DNA of 64,000 nt, taken from assembly GCF_030227115.1 (NCBI RefSeq), contig NZ_JASSUA010000002.1:496001-560000 (forward strand), written 5' to 3'. A program made the position numbers and the translations under genes. This document shows, one piece after another, positions 8,322 through 16,854 of the stretch. This DNA is from Marinobacter sp. SS13-12. Its GTDB lineage: Bacteria > Pseudomonadota > Gammaproteobacteria > Pseudomonadales > Oleiphilaceae. The notes under the pieces were generated by a model. That model was not told where the DNA came from. It made no database searches and was given only the letters and a program-made list of their open reading frames with translations. Position 1 is the first letter of the stretch, and every line of letters starts with the position of its first letter.

Positions 8322-10051
8322 TGAGCAATACCCTGCACCACAAACTCGCCACCATGCTGGATGTGGTCTATCCGGCCATTGATACCGGTTTTCTGGCGGA
8401 TAAGCTCCTTGAAACCATGGGGCTGGCGCCGGACACCCCCGCACCCCCGGCTCATCAGAATAACTGGGACGAAGCCGATGTCATGCTGATTACCTACGCG
8501 GATACGGTCCAGCGCAGCGACGAGAAGCCCCTCAAGACCCTGTTTCAATTCCTTGAAGACTGCCTGAAGGACACGGTCTCAGCGGTGCATATCCTGCCGT
8601 TCTTTCCCTACAGCTCGGACGACGGCTTCTCCGTGATGGACTATCTGGCCGTCAACGAATCCCACGGCGACTGGGAGGACATCGAACGCATCGCCGGCCA
8701 CTACAAACTGATGGCGGACCTGGTGATCAACCACATGTCGGCCCGCAGCCGCTGGTTCGAGAACTTCAAGAAACGGGTTGATCCAGGCAAGGACTATTTC
8801 TTCGAGGCCCGGCCCACGGACGATCTCAGCGCCGTGGTCCGGCCCCGGACATCACCGCTGCTCAACGCAGTACAGACCGACGACGGTGAACGTTATGTAT
8901 GGTGCACCTTCAGTGAGGACCAGGTCGACCTGAACTTCGCCAACCCCCAGGTGCTGAACGAGTTTGTCGGCATTATCCGTTATTACCTGGAGCGGGGCGT
9001 GAGCATCTTCCGGCTGGATGCGGTGGCCTTCCTGTGGAAAGAGGTGGGTACGCCCTCTATCCATCTGCAGCAGACCCATGAGCTGATCAAGATCCTGCGC
9101 CTGCTCATCGAGCATCACACCCCCCATGGCGTGGTCATTACCGAAACCAACGTTCCCAACCGGGAAAACCTGACCTACTTCGGCAACGCCAACGAAGCCC
9201 ATGTGATCTACAACTTCTCATTGCCGCCGCTGCTGATCAACACGCTGGTCACCGGCAACTGCCGGCACCTGAAAACCTGGCTGATGAGCATGCCCCCGGC
9301 CCAGATGGGCACCACCTACCTCAACTTTATTGCCTCCCACGATGGGGTGGGTCTGCGCCCGACTGACGGCCTGCTTACCGAGGAGGAAAAGCAAAGGCTG
9401 ATCAACACCATGGAATCCTTCGGGGGCAAGGTGTCCTACCGGCGCACGCCGGACGGCAAGGACCAGCCCTATGAAATGAACGTGGCGCTGTTCGATGCGC
9501 TGAAGGGAACAGCAGAGCGGGGTGCAGATCACTGGCAGCTGCACCGGTTTATCTGTGCCCACACCATTATGCTGGCCCTGGAAGGCATACCGGCATTCTA
9601 CATCCACAGCCTGCTGGGCACGGAAAACGACCGCGAACGGGTAGAGCACACTGGTCGTTTGCGCTCCATCAACCGTGGCCAGTGGAACCTGGACAGCCTG
9701 GAGGCCGAGCTGGCGGACCCTTTGAGTCATCACCACAAAGTCTTCTCCGAGCTCAAGCGGCTGATCGCCATTCGCCGGCGGCAGACGGCGTTTCATCCCA
9801 ACGCCACCCAGTTCACCCTGCATCTTGGGCTGCAGTTGTTCGGCTTCTGGCGCCAGAGCATGCGTCGGGATCAGTCCATCTTCTGCATCCACAACATTAG
9901 CGACGAGGTTCAGCAGGTCTCCCTGGGAGATATCAATCTGATTGGCACAGACCAGTGGCAGGATCTGATATCGGGCCTGAAAATCGATGACCTGTCCGGA
10001 AGCCTGACCCTCAAGCCCTACCAAAGTGTGTGGCTGTCCAACCGGGAATGA
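8321..10051 (+). CDS. GH13_18 glycoside phosphorylase, probable glucosylglycerate phosphorylase
   Basis: The 576-residue protein is a sucrose-phosphorylase-like member of GH13 subfamily 18. Catalytic residues can be placed: nucleophile Asp233 in [10 protein letters not shown], acid/base Glu275 in ITETNVPN, and the transition-state Asp341 in [14 protein letters not shown]. Early motifs [17 protein letters not shown] and [13 protein letters not shown] are typical. Related enzymes phosphorolyse sucrose, sucrose 6-phosphate, glucosylglycerol or glucosylglycerate. Placement directly behind GpgS and its phosphatase points to glucosylglycerate plus phosphate giving glucose 1-phosphate and D-glycerate, the substrate of the kinase at 5307. 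Start is GTG overlapping the preceding TAG. Substrate is inferred from context. Confidence 0.85.
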   Translation: MSNTLHHKLATMLDVVYPAIDTGFLADKLLETMGLAPDTPAPPAHQNNWDEADVMLITYADTVQRSDEKPLKTLFQFLEDCLKDTVSAVHILPFFPYSSDDGFSVMDYLAVNESHGDWEDIERIAGHYKLMADLVINHMSARSRWFENFKKRVDPGKDYFFEARPTDDLSAVVRPRTSPLLNAVQTDDGERYVWCTFSEDQVDLNFANPQVLNEFVGIIRYYLERGVSIFRLDAVAFLWKEVGTPSIHLQQTHELIKILRLLIEHHTPHGVVITETNVPNRENLTYFGNANEAHVIYNFSLPPLLINTLVTGNCRHLKTWLMSMPPAQMGTTYLNFIASHDGVGLRPTDGLLTEEEKQRLINTMESFGGKVSYRRTPDGKDQPYEMNVALFDALKGTAERGADHWQLHRFICAHTIMLALEGIPAFYIHSLLGTENDRERVEHTGRLRSINRGQWNLDSLEAELADPLSHHHKVFSELKRLIAIRRRQTAFHPNATQFTLHLGLQLFGFWRQSMRRDQSIFCIHNISDEVQQVSLGDINLIGTDQWQDLISGLKIDDLSGSLTLKPYQSVWLSNRE

Positions 10052-10066
10052 TGGCAGAATGCGCGG

Positions 10067-11188
10067 ATGTCATCGCACCTTCCATACCACCGGCCCCGCA
10101 TCCTGCTTCTATCAGCTTACGACGCCGGCAGCCACCAGCGCTGGCGTGAACAACTGGTTGCCAGCCAGCCGGATTTTCACTGGGAGGTGCTGGCCCTGCC
10201 ACCCCGGTTTTTCCGCTGGCGAATTCGCGGGAACGCGCTGACCTGGTTACAGGAGCCGGCGCTGAAAGCCGTTTATGACCTGCTGATCGTCACCTCCATG
10301 GTGGACCTGGCCTCGTTGAAAGGGTTTCATCCTCATCTTGCCCGCACGCCCACTATTCTCTACATGCATGAGAACCAGTTTGCCTACCCGGACTCCGGCC
10401 GGCAGCATTCCAGTGCCGAGCCGAAAATCGTCAACCTGTACAGTGCGGTTGCCGCGGATCAGGTGCTGTTTAACAGTGCCTGGAACCGTGACAGTTTTCT
10501 GGAGGGGGCTTACCGTTTTCTGGAGAAGATGCCGGATGGACTTCCCGACGGTCTGATCAGCAGTATTCGCGAAAAATCCCATGTGGTTCCTGTGCCCATT
10601 GAGGACCGGCTGTTTCTGGAGAGAAGAGAGTCCTGCAACGCACAATGCCCCCACCTGCTCTGGAACCATCGCTGGGAATACGACAAGGCACCGGACCGGT
10701 TGTCGCTGCTGCTGGACGCGTTGGTGAAAGCGGGCCAGGACTTCCGGCTAAGCGTGGTAGGTGAACAGTTCCGTAATCAGCCTGAAGCCTTTAACCTGAT
10801 ACACGAGCGGCATTGGGCTCGTATTGTGAACTGGGGATACCTCAAGAGCAGGGCGGACTATGACCGCCTGCTGGCAGAAGCGGATGTGGCGATTTCAACC
10901 GCCCTACATGATTTCCAGGGGCTGTCCGTGCTGGAAGCCATGGCGGCTGGCTGTATGGCGCTGGCTCCTGACCGCCTGGCTTATCCCGAGTATGTGCCGG
11001 CGACCCAGCGATACGCCAGCCATGCTGATGATCCGGCAACGGAAGCCGATGCGGCGGCCGGGCTGTTGCGCCAGTTGTTGCAGCGGCCGCCAGAGCCTTG
11101 CATGCCGCAAGCCTGGCGTCTCAGCGAACTGCAAAAGAAATATTACAAAGTGATCAGTGCAACCCTGGGCCAGCTGACGGTATCCTGA
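10067..11188 (+). CDS. DUF3524-type glycosyltransferase (tRNA-queuosine mannosyltransferase-like)
   Basis: The 373-residue protein begins with RILLLSAYDAGSHQRWREQL, characteristic of the DUF3524 N-terminal domain of GTDC1/QTMAN-like proteins. A GT4-like C-terminal half follows (WNHRWEYDKAPDRL, ISTALHDFQGLSVLEAMAAG). The animal member adds mannose to queuosine in tRNA-Asp; the role of most bacterial members is not settled. Start is the ATG at 10067, 15 bases after the phosphorylase stop, so it is probably the last gene of the glucosylglycerate operon. Two readings are possible: tRNA queuosine glycosylation, or transfer of a second sugar to glucosylglycerate. The sequence alone does not decide. 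Confidence 0.78.
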   Translation: MSSHLPYHRPRILLLSAYDAGSHQRWREQLVASQPDFHWEVLALPPRFFRWRIRGNALTWLQEPALKAVYDLLIVTSMVDLASLKGFHPHLARTPTILYMHENQFAYPDSGRQHSSAEPKIVNLYSAVAADQVLFNSAWNRDSFLEGAYRFLEKMPDGLPDGLISSIREKSHVVPVPIEDRLFLERRESCNAQCPHLLWNHRWEYDKAPDRLSLLLDALVKAGQDFRLSVVGEQFRNQPEAFNLIHERHWARIVNWGYLKSRADYDRLLAEADVAISTALHDFQGLSVLEAMAAGCMALAPDRLAYPEYVPATQRYASHADDPATEADAAAGLLRQLLQRPPEPCMPQAWRLSELQKKYYKVISATLGQLTVS

Positions 11189-11217
11189 GCCTGACTTAAC
11201 ACATGGAGTAAGCGCAG

Positions 11218-12186
11218 ATGATGAGAGCCATCAAGGTCAGTGGCGACACGTTGAGTTGGGAGGCGTATGACATCCCTTCCGAAGTGCCCGAAAATCATGT
11301 GGCTATTGATATTGCGTGGACCGCCATTAACCGTGCGGACCTGATGCAGCGGGCCGGCGTTTATCCGCCGCCACCCGGTGCTTCCGATATCCTGGGCCTG
11401 GAAGTCAGCGGAACCATCTCCGAAGTGGGTGAAGGCGTGGATCACCTCAAACCCGGTGATGAAGTGTGCGCCCTGCTCACCGGCGGTGGCTATGCCACTC
11501 ATGTGGTGGTGCCGGCCGTTCAGGTATTGCCGATTCCGAAAGGGTACAGCCTGGAAGAAGCCGCGGCGATTCCTGAAGTGTTTGCCACCGCCTGGCTGAA
11601 CCTCTATCACGAAGCTGCGCTCAAGCCCGGTGAAAAGGTGCTGGTTCACGCCGCTGCCAGTGGCCTGGGCACGGCGGTCATCCAGTTGGCAACGGCGCTG
11701 GGTAACCCGGTGTTCGCCACCGCCGGTGACAACGACAAGCTCGAAATCTGCAAAAAACTCGGCGCCAGTGGCGTCTGGAATCGCAAGGACGGTTCGTTCG
11801 TCGACGCCGTAAAGTCCTGGGGTGGTGTGGACATGGTGCTGGATCCGGTCGGTGGGAACTATATCGCTGACGACCAGAAAGTGCTGAACATGGATGGCCG
11901 GATCATACTCATCGGCCTGATGGGTGGCCGCATGGCGGAAGTAGATCTGGGGCTGATGCTGATGAAGCGCCATCGCCTGATTGGTTCGACCTTGCGGTCA
12001 CGGCCAGTGGCCGACAAGGGCGACGTAATGAGCGCCCTGTACAAGCACGTCTGGCCGCTGCTCAGTGCCCGGCAGATTGATCCGGTGATCGACAGTTCCT
12101 GGCCCATCGAAAAGGCCGGTGAAGCCATGGCCTATGTGACGGAAAACCGCAATATCGGAAAGGTGTTGCTGCAGGTTGTCGGGTAA
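11218..12186 (+). CDS. NAD(P)H-quinone oxidoreductase, MDR family (PIG3-like)
   Basis: The 322-residue protein is a zinc-free medium-chain dehydrogenase/reductase. It has the quinone oxidoreductase opening AIKVSGDTLSWE, the segment INRADLMQRAGVYPPPPGAS, and the Rossmann segment VLVHAAASGLGTAVIQLA near residue 142. PPPGAS and the overall length fit TP53I3/PIG3-type quinone reductases acting on o-quinones with NADPH. Start ATG at 11218 is followed directly by another ATG; either may be used, with GGAGTAAG a few bases upstream. The gene lies 29 bases after the glycosyltransferase on the same strand and might be co-transcribed, though a functional link is not evident. Confidence 0.88.
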   Translation: MMRAIKVSGDTLSWEAYDIPSEVPENHVAIDIAWTAINRADLMQRAGVYPPPPGASDILGLEVSGTISEVGEGVDHLKPGDEVCALLTGGGYATHVVVPAVQVLPIPKGYSLEEAAAIPEVFATAWLNLYHEAALKPGEKVLVHAAASGLGTAVIQLATALGNPVFATAGDNDKLEICKKLGASGVWNRKDGSFVDAVKSWGGVDMVLDPVGGNYIADDQKVLNMDGRIILIGLMGGRMAEVDLGLMLMKRHRLIGSTLRSRPVADKGDVMSALYKHVWPLLSARQIDPVIDSSWPIEKAGEAMAYVTENRNIGKVLLQVVG

Positions 12187-12205
12187 ACCTCCTTCCCTGG
12201 AGGTT
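12186..12205. terminator. Short hairpin between convergent genes
   Basis: AACCTCC (12186-12192) pairs with GGAGGTT (12199-12205) around a six-base loop in the 26-base gap between two convergent genes. It lacks a clear U tract on either strand, so it is only a weak bidirectional terminator candidate. Confidence 0.35.
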
Positions 12206-12212
12206 CAAGGCA

Positions 12213-13238
12213 TCAGTCGGCGATGTGCACCAGCTGTTTGCCGAAGTTCTTGCCTTTGAGCATGCCTTTGAAGGCTTCCGGCGCGTTTTCCAGGCCTTCG
12301 GCGATGGTCTCGCGGTATTTGAGTTCACCGGAGGCGATGCGGTCCGTCAGGATATTGGTGATCTCCTGGTGCTTGTCCTGCCATTCCGTTACCAGGAAGA
12401 AGCGGTGCTCCGGCACCGGGTCCAGCGCTTTCAGCACGTGGAAGGGTGTTTCCACCGAGTTCATGTCTTCTGCGTTGTAGGCTGAGACAAAACCACAGAT
12501 GGGTACCCGCGCGCCCGGGTTCAGCAGGGGCGCCACGGCCCGGGTTACGGCCCCGCCGACGTTCTCGAAGTAGATGTCGATGCCATCAGGGCAGGCGGCT
12601 TTCAGGTCGGCTTCCAGGTTGGCTGCCTTGTAATCCACACAGGCATCAAAGCCCAGTTCTTCCACCACGTAACGGCACTTCTCCGGACCACCGGCAACGC
12701 CGACTGCACGACAACCTTCTTTCTTGGCCGTTTGACCGACCACGGTTCCTACAGGGCCAGAAGCAGCGGAGACCACCACAGTTTCACCCGCTTTCGGCTT
12801 GCCCACGTACATCAGCCCGCAGTAGCCGGTACGGCCTGGCATGCCAGCCACACCCAGGTAGGTCTGCAGTGGCACATTGTCCTTCTGGTCAATCTTGTAG
12901 ACCATTTCGGCATCGCCGGGGAACACTGCGTACTCCTGCCAACCGGAATAACAGGTGACCAGGTCGCCCACCTTGAGGTTGTCCGAGCGGGACTCGACAA
13001 TCCGCGCAACACTCTCGCCGACGATCACCTCGCCAAGGCCGATGGGGTCCATGTAACCCTTGGCGTCGTTCATGCGTGGGCGCATGTAAGGATCCAGGGA
13101 CAGCCACAGTACTTTGGCCAGGACTTCGCCATCCTCCAGCTCGCGGACCGGACGTTCTTCCAGCACCAGGTCGCCCTCCTGAATCTCGCCCTGGGGGCGC
13201 TGGTTAAGAATGATGGCTCGATTGGTATAGTTGCTCAC
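12213..13238 (-). CDS. NADP-dependent oxidoreductase, MDR family (CurA/leukotriene B4 reductase-like)
   Basis: The 341-residue protein is a medium-chain reductase of the prostaglandin/leukotriene reductase and CurA (curcumin reductase) group. Evidence is the opening RAIILNQRPQGE, LSLDPYMRPRMND near residue 48, and the nucleotide-binding segment VVVSAASGPVGTVVGQ. These enzymes reduce the double bond of alpha,beta-unsaturated ketones with NADPH. The GTG at 13236-13238 is chosen because GGAG lies nine bases before it and MSNYTNRAIIL is the usual N-terminus; a longer frame to 13355 adds residues unlike the family. It converges with the quinone oxidoreductase gene. The natural substrate is unknown. 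Confidence 0.88.
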   Translation of the reverse strand: MSNYTNRAIILNQRPQGEIQEGDLVLEERPVRELEDGEVLAKVLWLSLDPYMRPRMNDAKGYMDPIGLGEVIVGESVARIVESRSDNLKVGDLVTCYSGWQEYAVFPGDAEMVYKIDQKDNVPLQTYLGVAGMPGRTGYCGLMYVGKPKAGETVVVSAASGPVGTVVGQTAKKEGCRAVGVAGGPEKCRYVVEELGFDACVDYKAANLEADLKAACPDGIDIYFENVGGAVTRAVAPLLNPGARVPICGFVSAYNAEDMNSVETPFHVLKALDPVPEHRFFLVTEWQDKHQEITNILTDRIASGELKYRETIAEGLENAPEAFKGMLKGKNFGKQLVHIAD

Positions 13239-13419
13239 AAATGATCTCCGGTTGCATAATGAAACCAGATTAGGGTGCAGCAGAATCGGTTTGAGGTCAA
13301 CATCCCGGCTTGGCGAACGCGGGGTTACATTCTCCGGACTGATCGTTATAATCACCCAGGCTCAGGATGAGCCGTTTGTTGATTGACTCACATTCCAGAC
13401 CTCTTCAGGGATCGAAGAC

Positions 13420-15501
13420 ATGCCCCAGGCAACCGGACTGCAGTTCACGGCCACCCTTGGCCAACTCCCCAAAGACCTGTTCGCGGTCGTCCGCTTTGAA
13501 CTGACCGAAACCCTTTCGAAGCTGTGCCACTGCAAGCTGGAACTGGCCAGTACCTCGCCGACTATTGCCGCTGAGGAAGTGCTGGAACAGCCCGTGGAAC
13601 TGGTGGTGTGGCAGGACGGCATCCCCCTGCGGCGCTTCCACGGCGTGGTCAACGAATTCGCCCGGGGCGACTCCGGCCATCGCCGCACCCGCTACGAAGT
13701 CATCGTCCAGCCCCCGCTGTGGCGCCTGGGCCTGATGCACAACAGCCGCATCTTCCAGACCCAGAGCACCGACGCCATCGTGCGCACCCTGCTGGAAGAG
13801 CGGGGCATCATCGATACCGTGTTTGACCTGAAACGTACCCCCGAAGAACGAGAATACTGCGTCCAGCACCGGGAAAGCGATCTGGACTTTATTGAACGAC
13901 TGTCGGCCGAAGAAGGCTGGCACTACCGCTACAACCACGGAGATGTAGAAGGCAACGACCAACCCGCCCTGATCATCGCCGATCATCACGGAGACGCCCC
14001 CCGGCTCGACCCCGTCGAATACAACGGCAAGGCCGGTGGCAGCAGCCGCCAGAGCGCCGTCTTCCAGTTCAGCTACCGGGAACGCATCAGAGCCGCCTCC
14101 GTGGCCATGAAGGACTACACCTTCAAAAATCCGGCTTATGCCCTGATGCACGAACACCAGGCCGACAAGCTGGACGCCCAGCGCGAAGACTACCAGCATT
14201 ACGACTACCCCGGCCGCTTCAAGGCCGACGCCAGCGGCCAGCCGTTCACCGAAAACCGCCTGGACGCCCTGCGAAACGACGCCATCACCGCCAACGGCCA
14301 GAGCAACCGCTCCGACTTCACCGTGGGCGCCAAAGTCGAACTCACCGAACACGACAACCAGAGCCTGAACCGGGAATGGCTGTTTACCAGCATCACCCAC
14401 ACCGGCCACCAGCCCCAGGCCCTGGAAGAGGAGAGCGGTAGTGGTGGCACCACCTACCACAACGCCTTCAATGCCATTCCCGCGGATCGCACCTGGCGGC
14501 CACAGATCAACCACCGCCCTCTAATGGACGGCCCCCAGATTGCCATTGTCACTGGCCCCGACGGGGAAGAGATTCACTGCGATGAACACGGCAGGGTAAA
14601 AGTGAGATTCCCCTGGGATCGCTACTCAAAGAATGATGAACATTCCAGCGCCTGGCTACGAGTCAGCCAGGGCTGGGCCGGCGGCCAGTATGGCTTCATG
14701 GCACTCCCGAGAATCGGCAACGAAGTCATCGTCTCCTTCCTGGACGGCGACCCGGACCAGCCCATTATTACCGGTAGAACCTATCACGCCACCAACACGC
14801 CGCCGTACGCGCTGCCGGAACACAAAACACGCACCACTCTGAAAACCCAGACCCACAAGGGCGAGGGCAGCAACGAACTGCGATTCGAGGACGAAGCGGA
14901 CAAAGAACAGATCTTTATCCACGCCCAGAAAGACCTGGACCTGCTGACGGAAAACAACCGCACCGAGGTCATCAAAAATGACAGCCACCGAACGGTGGAG
15001 AACAACAACTTCAGTCACATCAAGGGCAACGATCACTGCACCGTAGATGGCGAGAAGCGCGAGTCCGTCGGCGGCGACTGCAGCCAGAACATCGGCGGCA
15101 CCTTCCACCAGAAATCCGGCAAGGGCACCCTCAGTGAAGCCGGCACCGAAGTTCACCACAAGGCAGGCGCCAAGGTGGTGCTGGACGCCGGCGCCGAACT
15201 CACCATTTCCGCTGGCGGTAGCCTGCTGAAACTGGACCCGAGCGGCGTAACGCTGGCCGGCCCCGGCATAAAGATCAATTCAGGCGGTTCGCCGGGCAGT
15301 GGAAGTGGCCAACAATCTCGGCCCCCAGAAAAGCCGGAGGCCGTCGCTGCTAATGGTGGTAGAAGCGTGAGCGCTCCTGAACTAGCGGAAACTTCGATCA
15401 GACGCAATGCCGGTCCGGAATCTCGAGCTTTGCCAATGATTTGTAAGGAATGTTGGTTAAGAGCACTGAATCATGGATCACTTATGGTGAGTGGAGATTA
15501 G
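13420..15501 (+). CDS. vgrG: Type VI secretion tip protein VgrG (TssI)
   Basis: The 693-residue protein has the VgrG order. First comes the gp27-like base (about 1-370; [40 protein letters not shown]). Then the gp5 OB-like domain (about 370-480; [35 protein letters not shown]), and a repetitive needle (about 500-620) with DUF2345-like [16 protein letters not shown] proline-rich linker and a tail with ICKEC end the protein. It would form the puncturing tip of the T6SS tube. No other T6SS structural genes are in the window, so this is an orphan vgrG. Base composition becomes more AT-rich in the last about 150 bases and stays so through the three following genes, suggesting a replaced cargo end. 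Confidence 0.95.
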   Translation: MPQATGLQFTATLGQLPKDLFAVVRFELTETLSKLCHCKLELASTSPTIAAEEVLEQPVELVVWQDGIPLRRFHGVVNEFARGDSGHRRTRYEVIVQPPLWRLGLMHNSRIFQTQSTDAIVRTLLEERGIIDTVFDLKRTPEEREYCVQHRESDLDFIERLSAEEGWHYRYNHGDVEGNDQPALIIADHHGDAPRLDPVEYNGKAGGSSRQSAVFQFSYRERIRAASVAMKDYTFKNPAYALMHEHQADKLDAQREDYQHYDYPGRFKADASGQPFTENRLDALRNDAITANGQSNRSDFTVGAKVELTEHDNQSLNREWLFTSITHTGHQPQALEEESGSGGTTYHNAFNAIPADRTWRPQINHRPLMDGPQIAIVTGPDGEEIHCDEHGRVKVRFPWDRYSKNDEHSSAWLRVSQGWAGGQYGFMALPRIGNEVIVSFLDGDPDQPIITGRTYHATNTPPYALPEHKTRTTLKTQTHKGEGSNELRFEDEADKEQIFIHAQKDLDLLTENNRTEVIKNDSHRTVENNNFSHIKGNDHCTVDGEKRESVGGDCSQNIGGTFHQKSGKGTLSEAGTEVHHKAGAKVVLDAGAELTISAGGSLLKLDPSGVTLAGPGIKINSGGSPGSGSGQQSRPPEKPEAVAANGGRSVSAPELAETSIRRNAGPESRALPMICKECWLRALNHGSLMVSGD

Positions 15502-15505
15502 ATGC

Positions 15506-16357
15506 ATGATTGAGTGTGTGCCCAGAGAGTGGTTTGATAGCACAGATGAGAAACTGAATTTGTTCATGATTGTAGAACTTGGCTTCATCAAGCCGACCGA
15601 GCGTGCTGTAACTCTAGATCAGGTGGCAGGACAGATGTGGCCTCTCGTAAATGACGACTCACAGCTTCATTTGGTTAGCGAGGGGCCTTGGTTGATTCAG
15701 GTTGATTTAGATCGATGTGAACAGGCTGATATCAGTTCCTTGGCTGATGCCAGTCAGGCTTGGGTGGCCGCTTACTCTGAGGGGGAACAGCTTAGTCGCC
15801 AGTTAGCTCCGGCAATGTGTTGCATCTCTCCGACGCAAGAAGTGCGTTTGCTCAGGTTTTACTGCCCGGAGATTATCGAGATACTGAAAAACCAAGTGGA
15901 ACACTCCTGGTTCGATGAGCTTTTCGCCAACTTGGAATCATGGCATTGGAGATCGGAGAGTGGAAAATTCCGAATGGCCTTTGAGTCTCCTCTGACTACG
16001 AAATCTGGCAATTCTGACGAATGGATACTAGAGGTGGATGAAAATTTGTGGTCTGAATTGGTCGGAAACCCAGAGGTAGATGTACTCATTAGCTGCCTTA
16101 CCAAGGATGCACCCGAGGTGTTTGAGGGGTTGAATGGCTCAGTGAAACGGCAAAAGGTAAGGGATTATCTTGCCAAGGCTGACGAACTCGGTGTGATGGC
16201 AGCCGATGATCGAAAAATTTATGTGTACCTAGAGATGGCAACTGGTAATGGAGCCGAGTCGCCTGATGAAATTGCAGAGCTGGCAAAGCGCGCAGTTAGT
16301 ATGCAGAAACCATTAGTCGAGTTACTTGAAAGTTATACAGAGCAGGGAAATCAATGA
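15506..16357 (+). CDS. DUF4123 domain protein, probable T6SS effector adaptor
   Basis: The 283-residue protein resembles DUF4123 (Tap/TEC) adaptors, which sit between vgrG and an effector gene and load the effector onto the VgrG tip without being secreted. Visible are the opening NLFMIVELGFIKP, the SEGPWLIQVDL segment, and the following region with EVRLLRFYCPEII, which fit the domain's pattern of short hydrophobic strands. The ATG at 15506 has GGAG nine bases upstream; a GTG at 15491 would overlap vgrG. Its end overlaps the next start by four bases (ATGA). The gene is AT-richer than its surroundings. The family assignment rests on weak sequence similarity plus very typical position. Confidence 0.72.
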   Translation: MIECVPREWFDSTDEKLNLFMIVELGFIKPTERAVTLDQVAGQMWPLVNDDSQLHLVSEGPWLIQVDLDRCEQADISSLADASQAWVAAYSEGEQLSRQLAPAMCCISPTQEVRLLRFYCPEIIEILKNQVEHSWFDELFANLESWHWRSESGKFRMAFESPLTTKSGNSDEWILEVDENLWSELVGNPEVDVLISCLTKDAPEVFEGLNGSVKRQKVRDYLAKADELGVMAADDRKIYVYLEMATGNGAESPDEIAELAKRAVSMQKPLVELLESYTEQGNQ

Positions 16358-16854
16358 TTGGCCGCTGGTTAATGAACAAGATTCTGGATCCACTGCCTGT
16401 TTGGCTTCAGGTGGCGATCGTTTTGGCCCTGTTTAGTCCGGTTGCATGGAACTATGTTTTTCCTTCCGAAGAAACCGCTTTTGTGTTGCACAATCATACA
16501 GAGCGACCTATTTCTGAGGCCGTCTTGGATGACATATGGGTTGGGAACTCACCAGCGTTTAATGGATATTCAACTGGAAGTGGGGTCATATGCTGCGCTG
16601 AGTTAAACAAGGAAAAGGTTGATGTTCGATGGAGGCTGAGTGTCACGCAAAATCAATACGACTCTGGGGTGAGGGGCGAGGATAGGGAAAAGGAAGTTCT
16701 TATCCCGGATCGCCGTGATGACGACTTCTATCTCCATGTTCATATTTACCCAGATAATGAAGTTCGGCTGGTTTGGAGCGAAACGAGGCAGTCTGAGTTA
16801 CAGGTAATCAGAGGCAAGGAAGCACAAGATAATGTTATCGGGAAAAGCGGTTGA
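16354..16854 (+). CDS. DUF3304-like single-pass membrane protein, candidate immunity protein
   Basis: The 166-residue protein has one hydrophobic segment (about 17-35, LQVAIVLALFSPVAW) followed by a probably periplasmic domain. The domain has the DUF3304 signature pattern: LHNHTERPISEAVLDDIWVG, then GVICCAEL with a Cys pair, then VDVRWRLSV. DUF3304 proteins are common beside T6SS phospholipase-like effector genes and are often taken as immunity partners. The gene is translationally coupled to the adaptor (ATGA overlap) and overlaps the following gene by 23 bases. Periplasmic exposure suits protection against an effector delivered to the envelope. The immunity role is inference from position; no function has been shown here. 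Confidence 0.62.
   Translation: MIGRWLMNKILDPLPVWLQVAIVLALFSPVAWNYVFPSEETAFVLHNHTERPISEAVLDDIWVGNSPAFNGYSTGSGVICCAELNKEKVDVRWRLSVTQNQYDSGVRGEDREKEVLIPDRRDDDFYLHVHIYPDNEVRLVWSETRQSELQVIRGKEAQDNVIGKSG

Noticed and set aside
13405..14514. 369-codon minus-strand frame opposite vgrG
   Set aside because: The Gly/Val/Phe-rich translation is typical of antisense reading of GC-rich coding DNA; vgrG on the plus strand is unmistakable.
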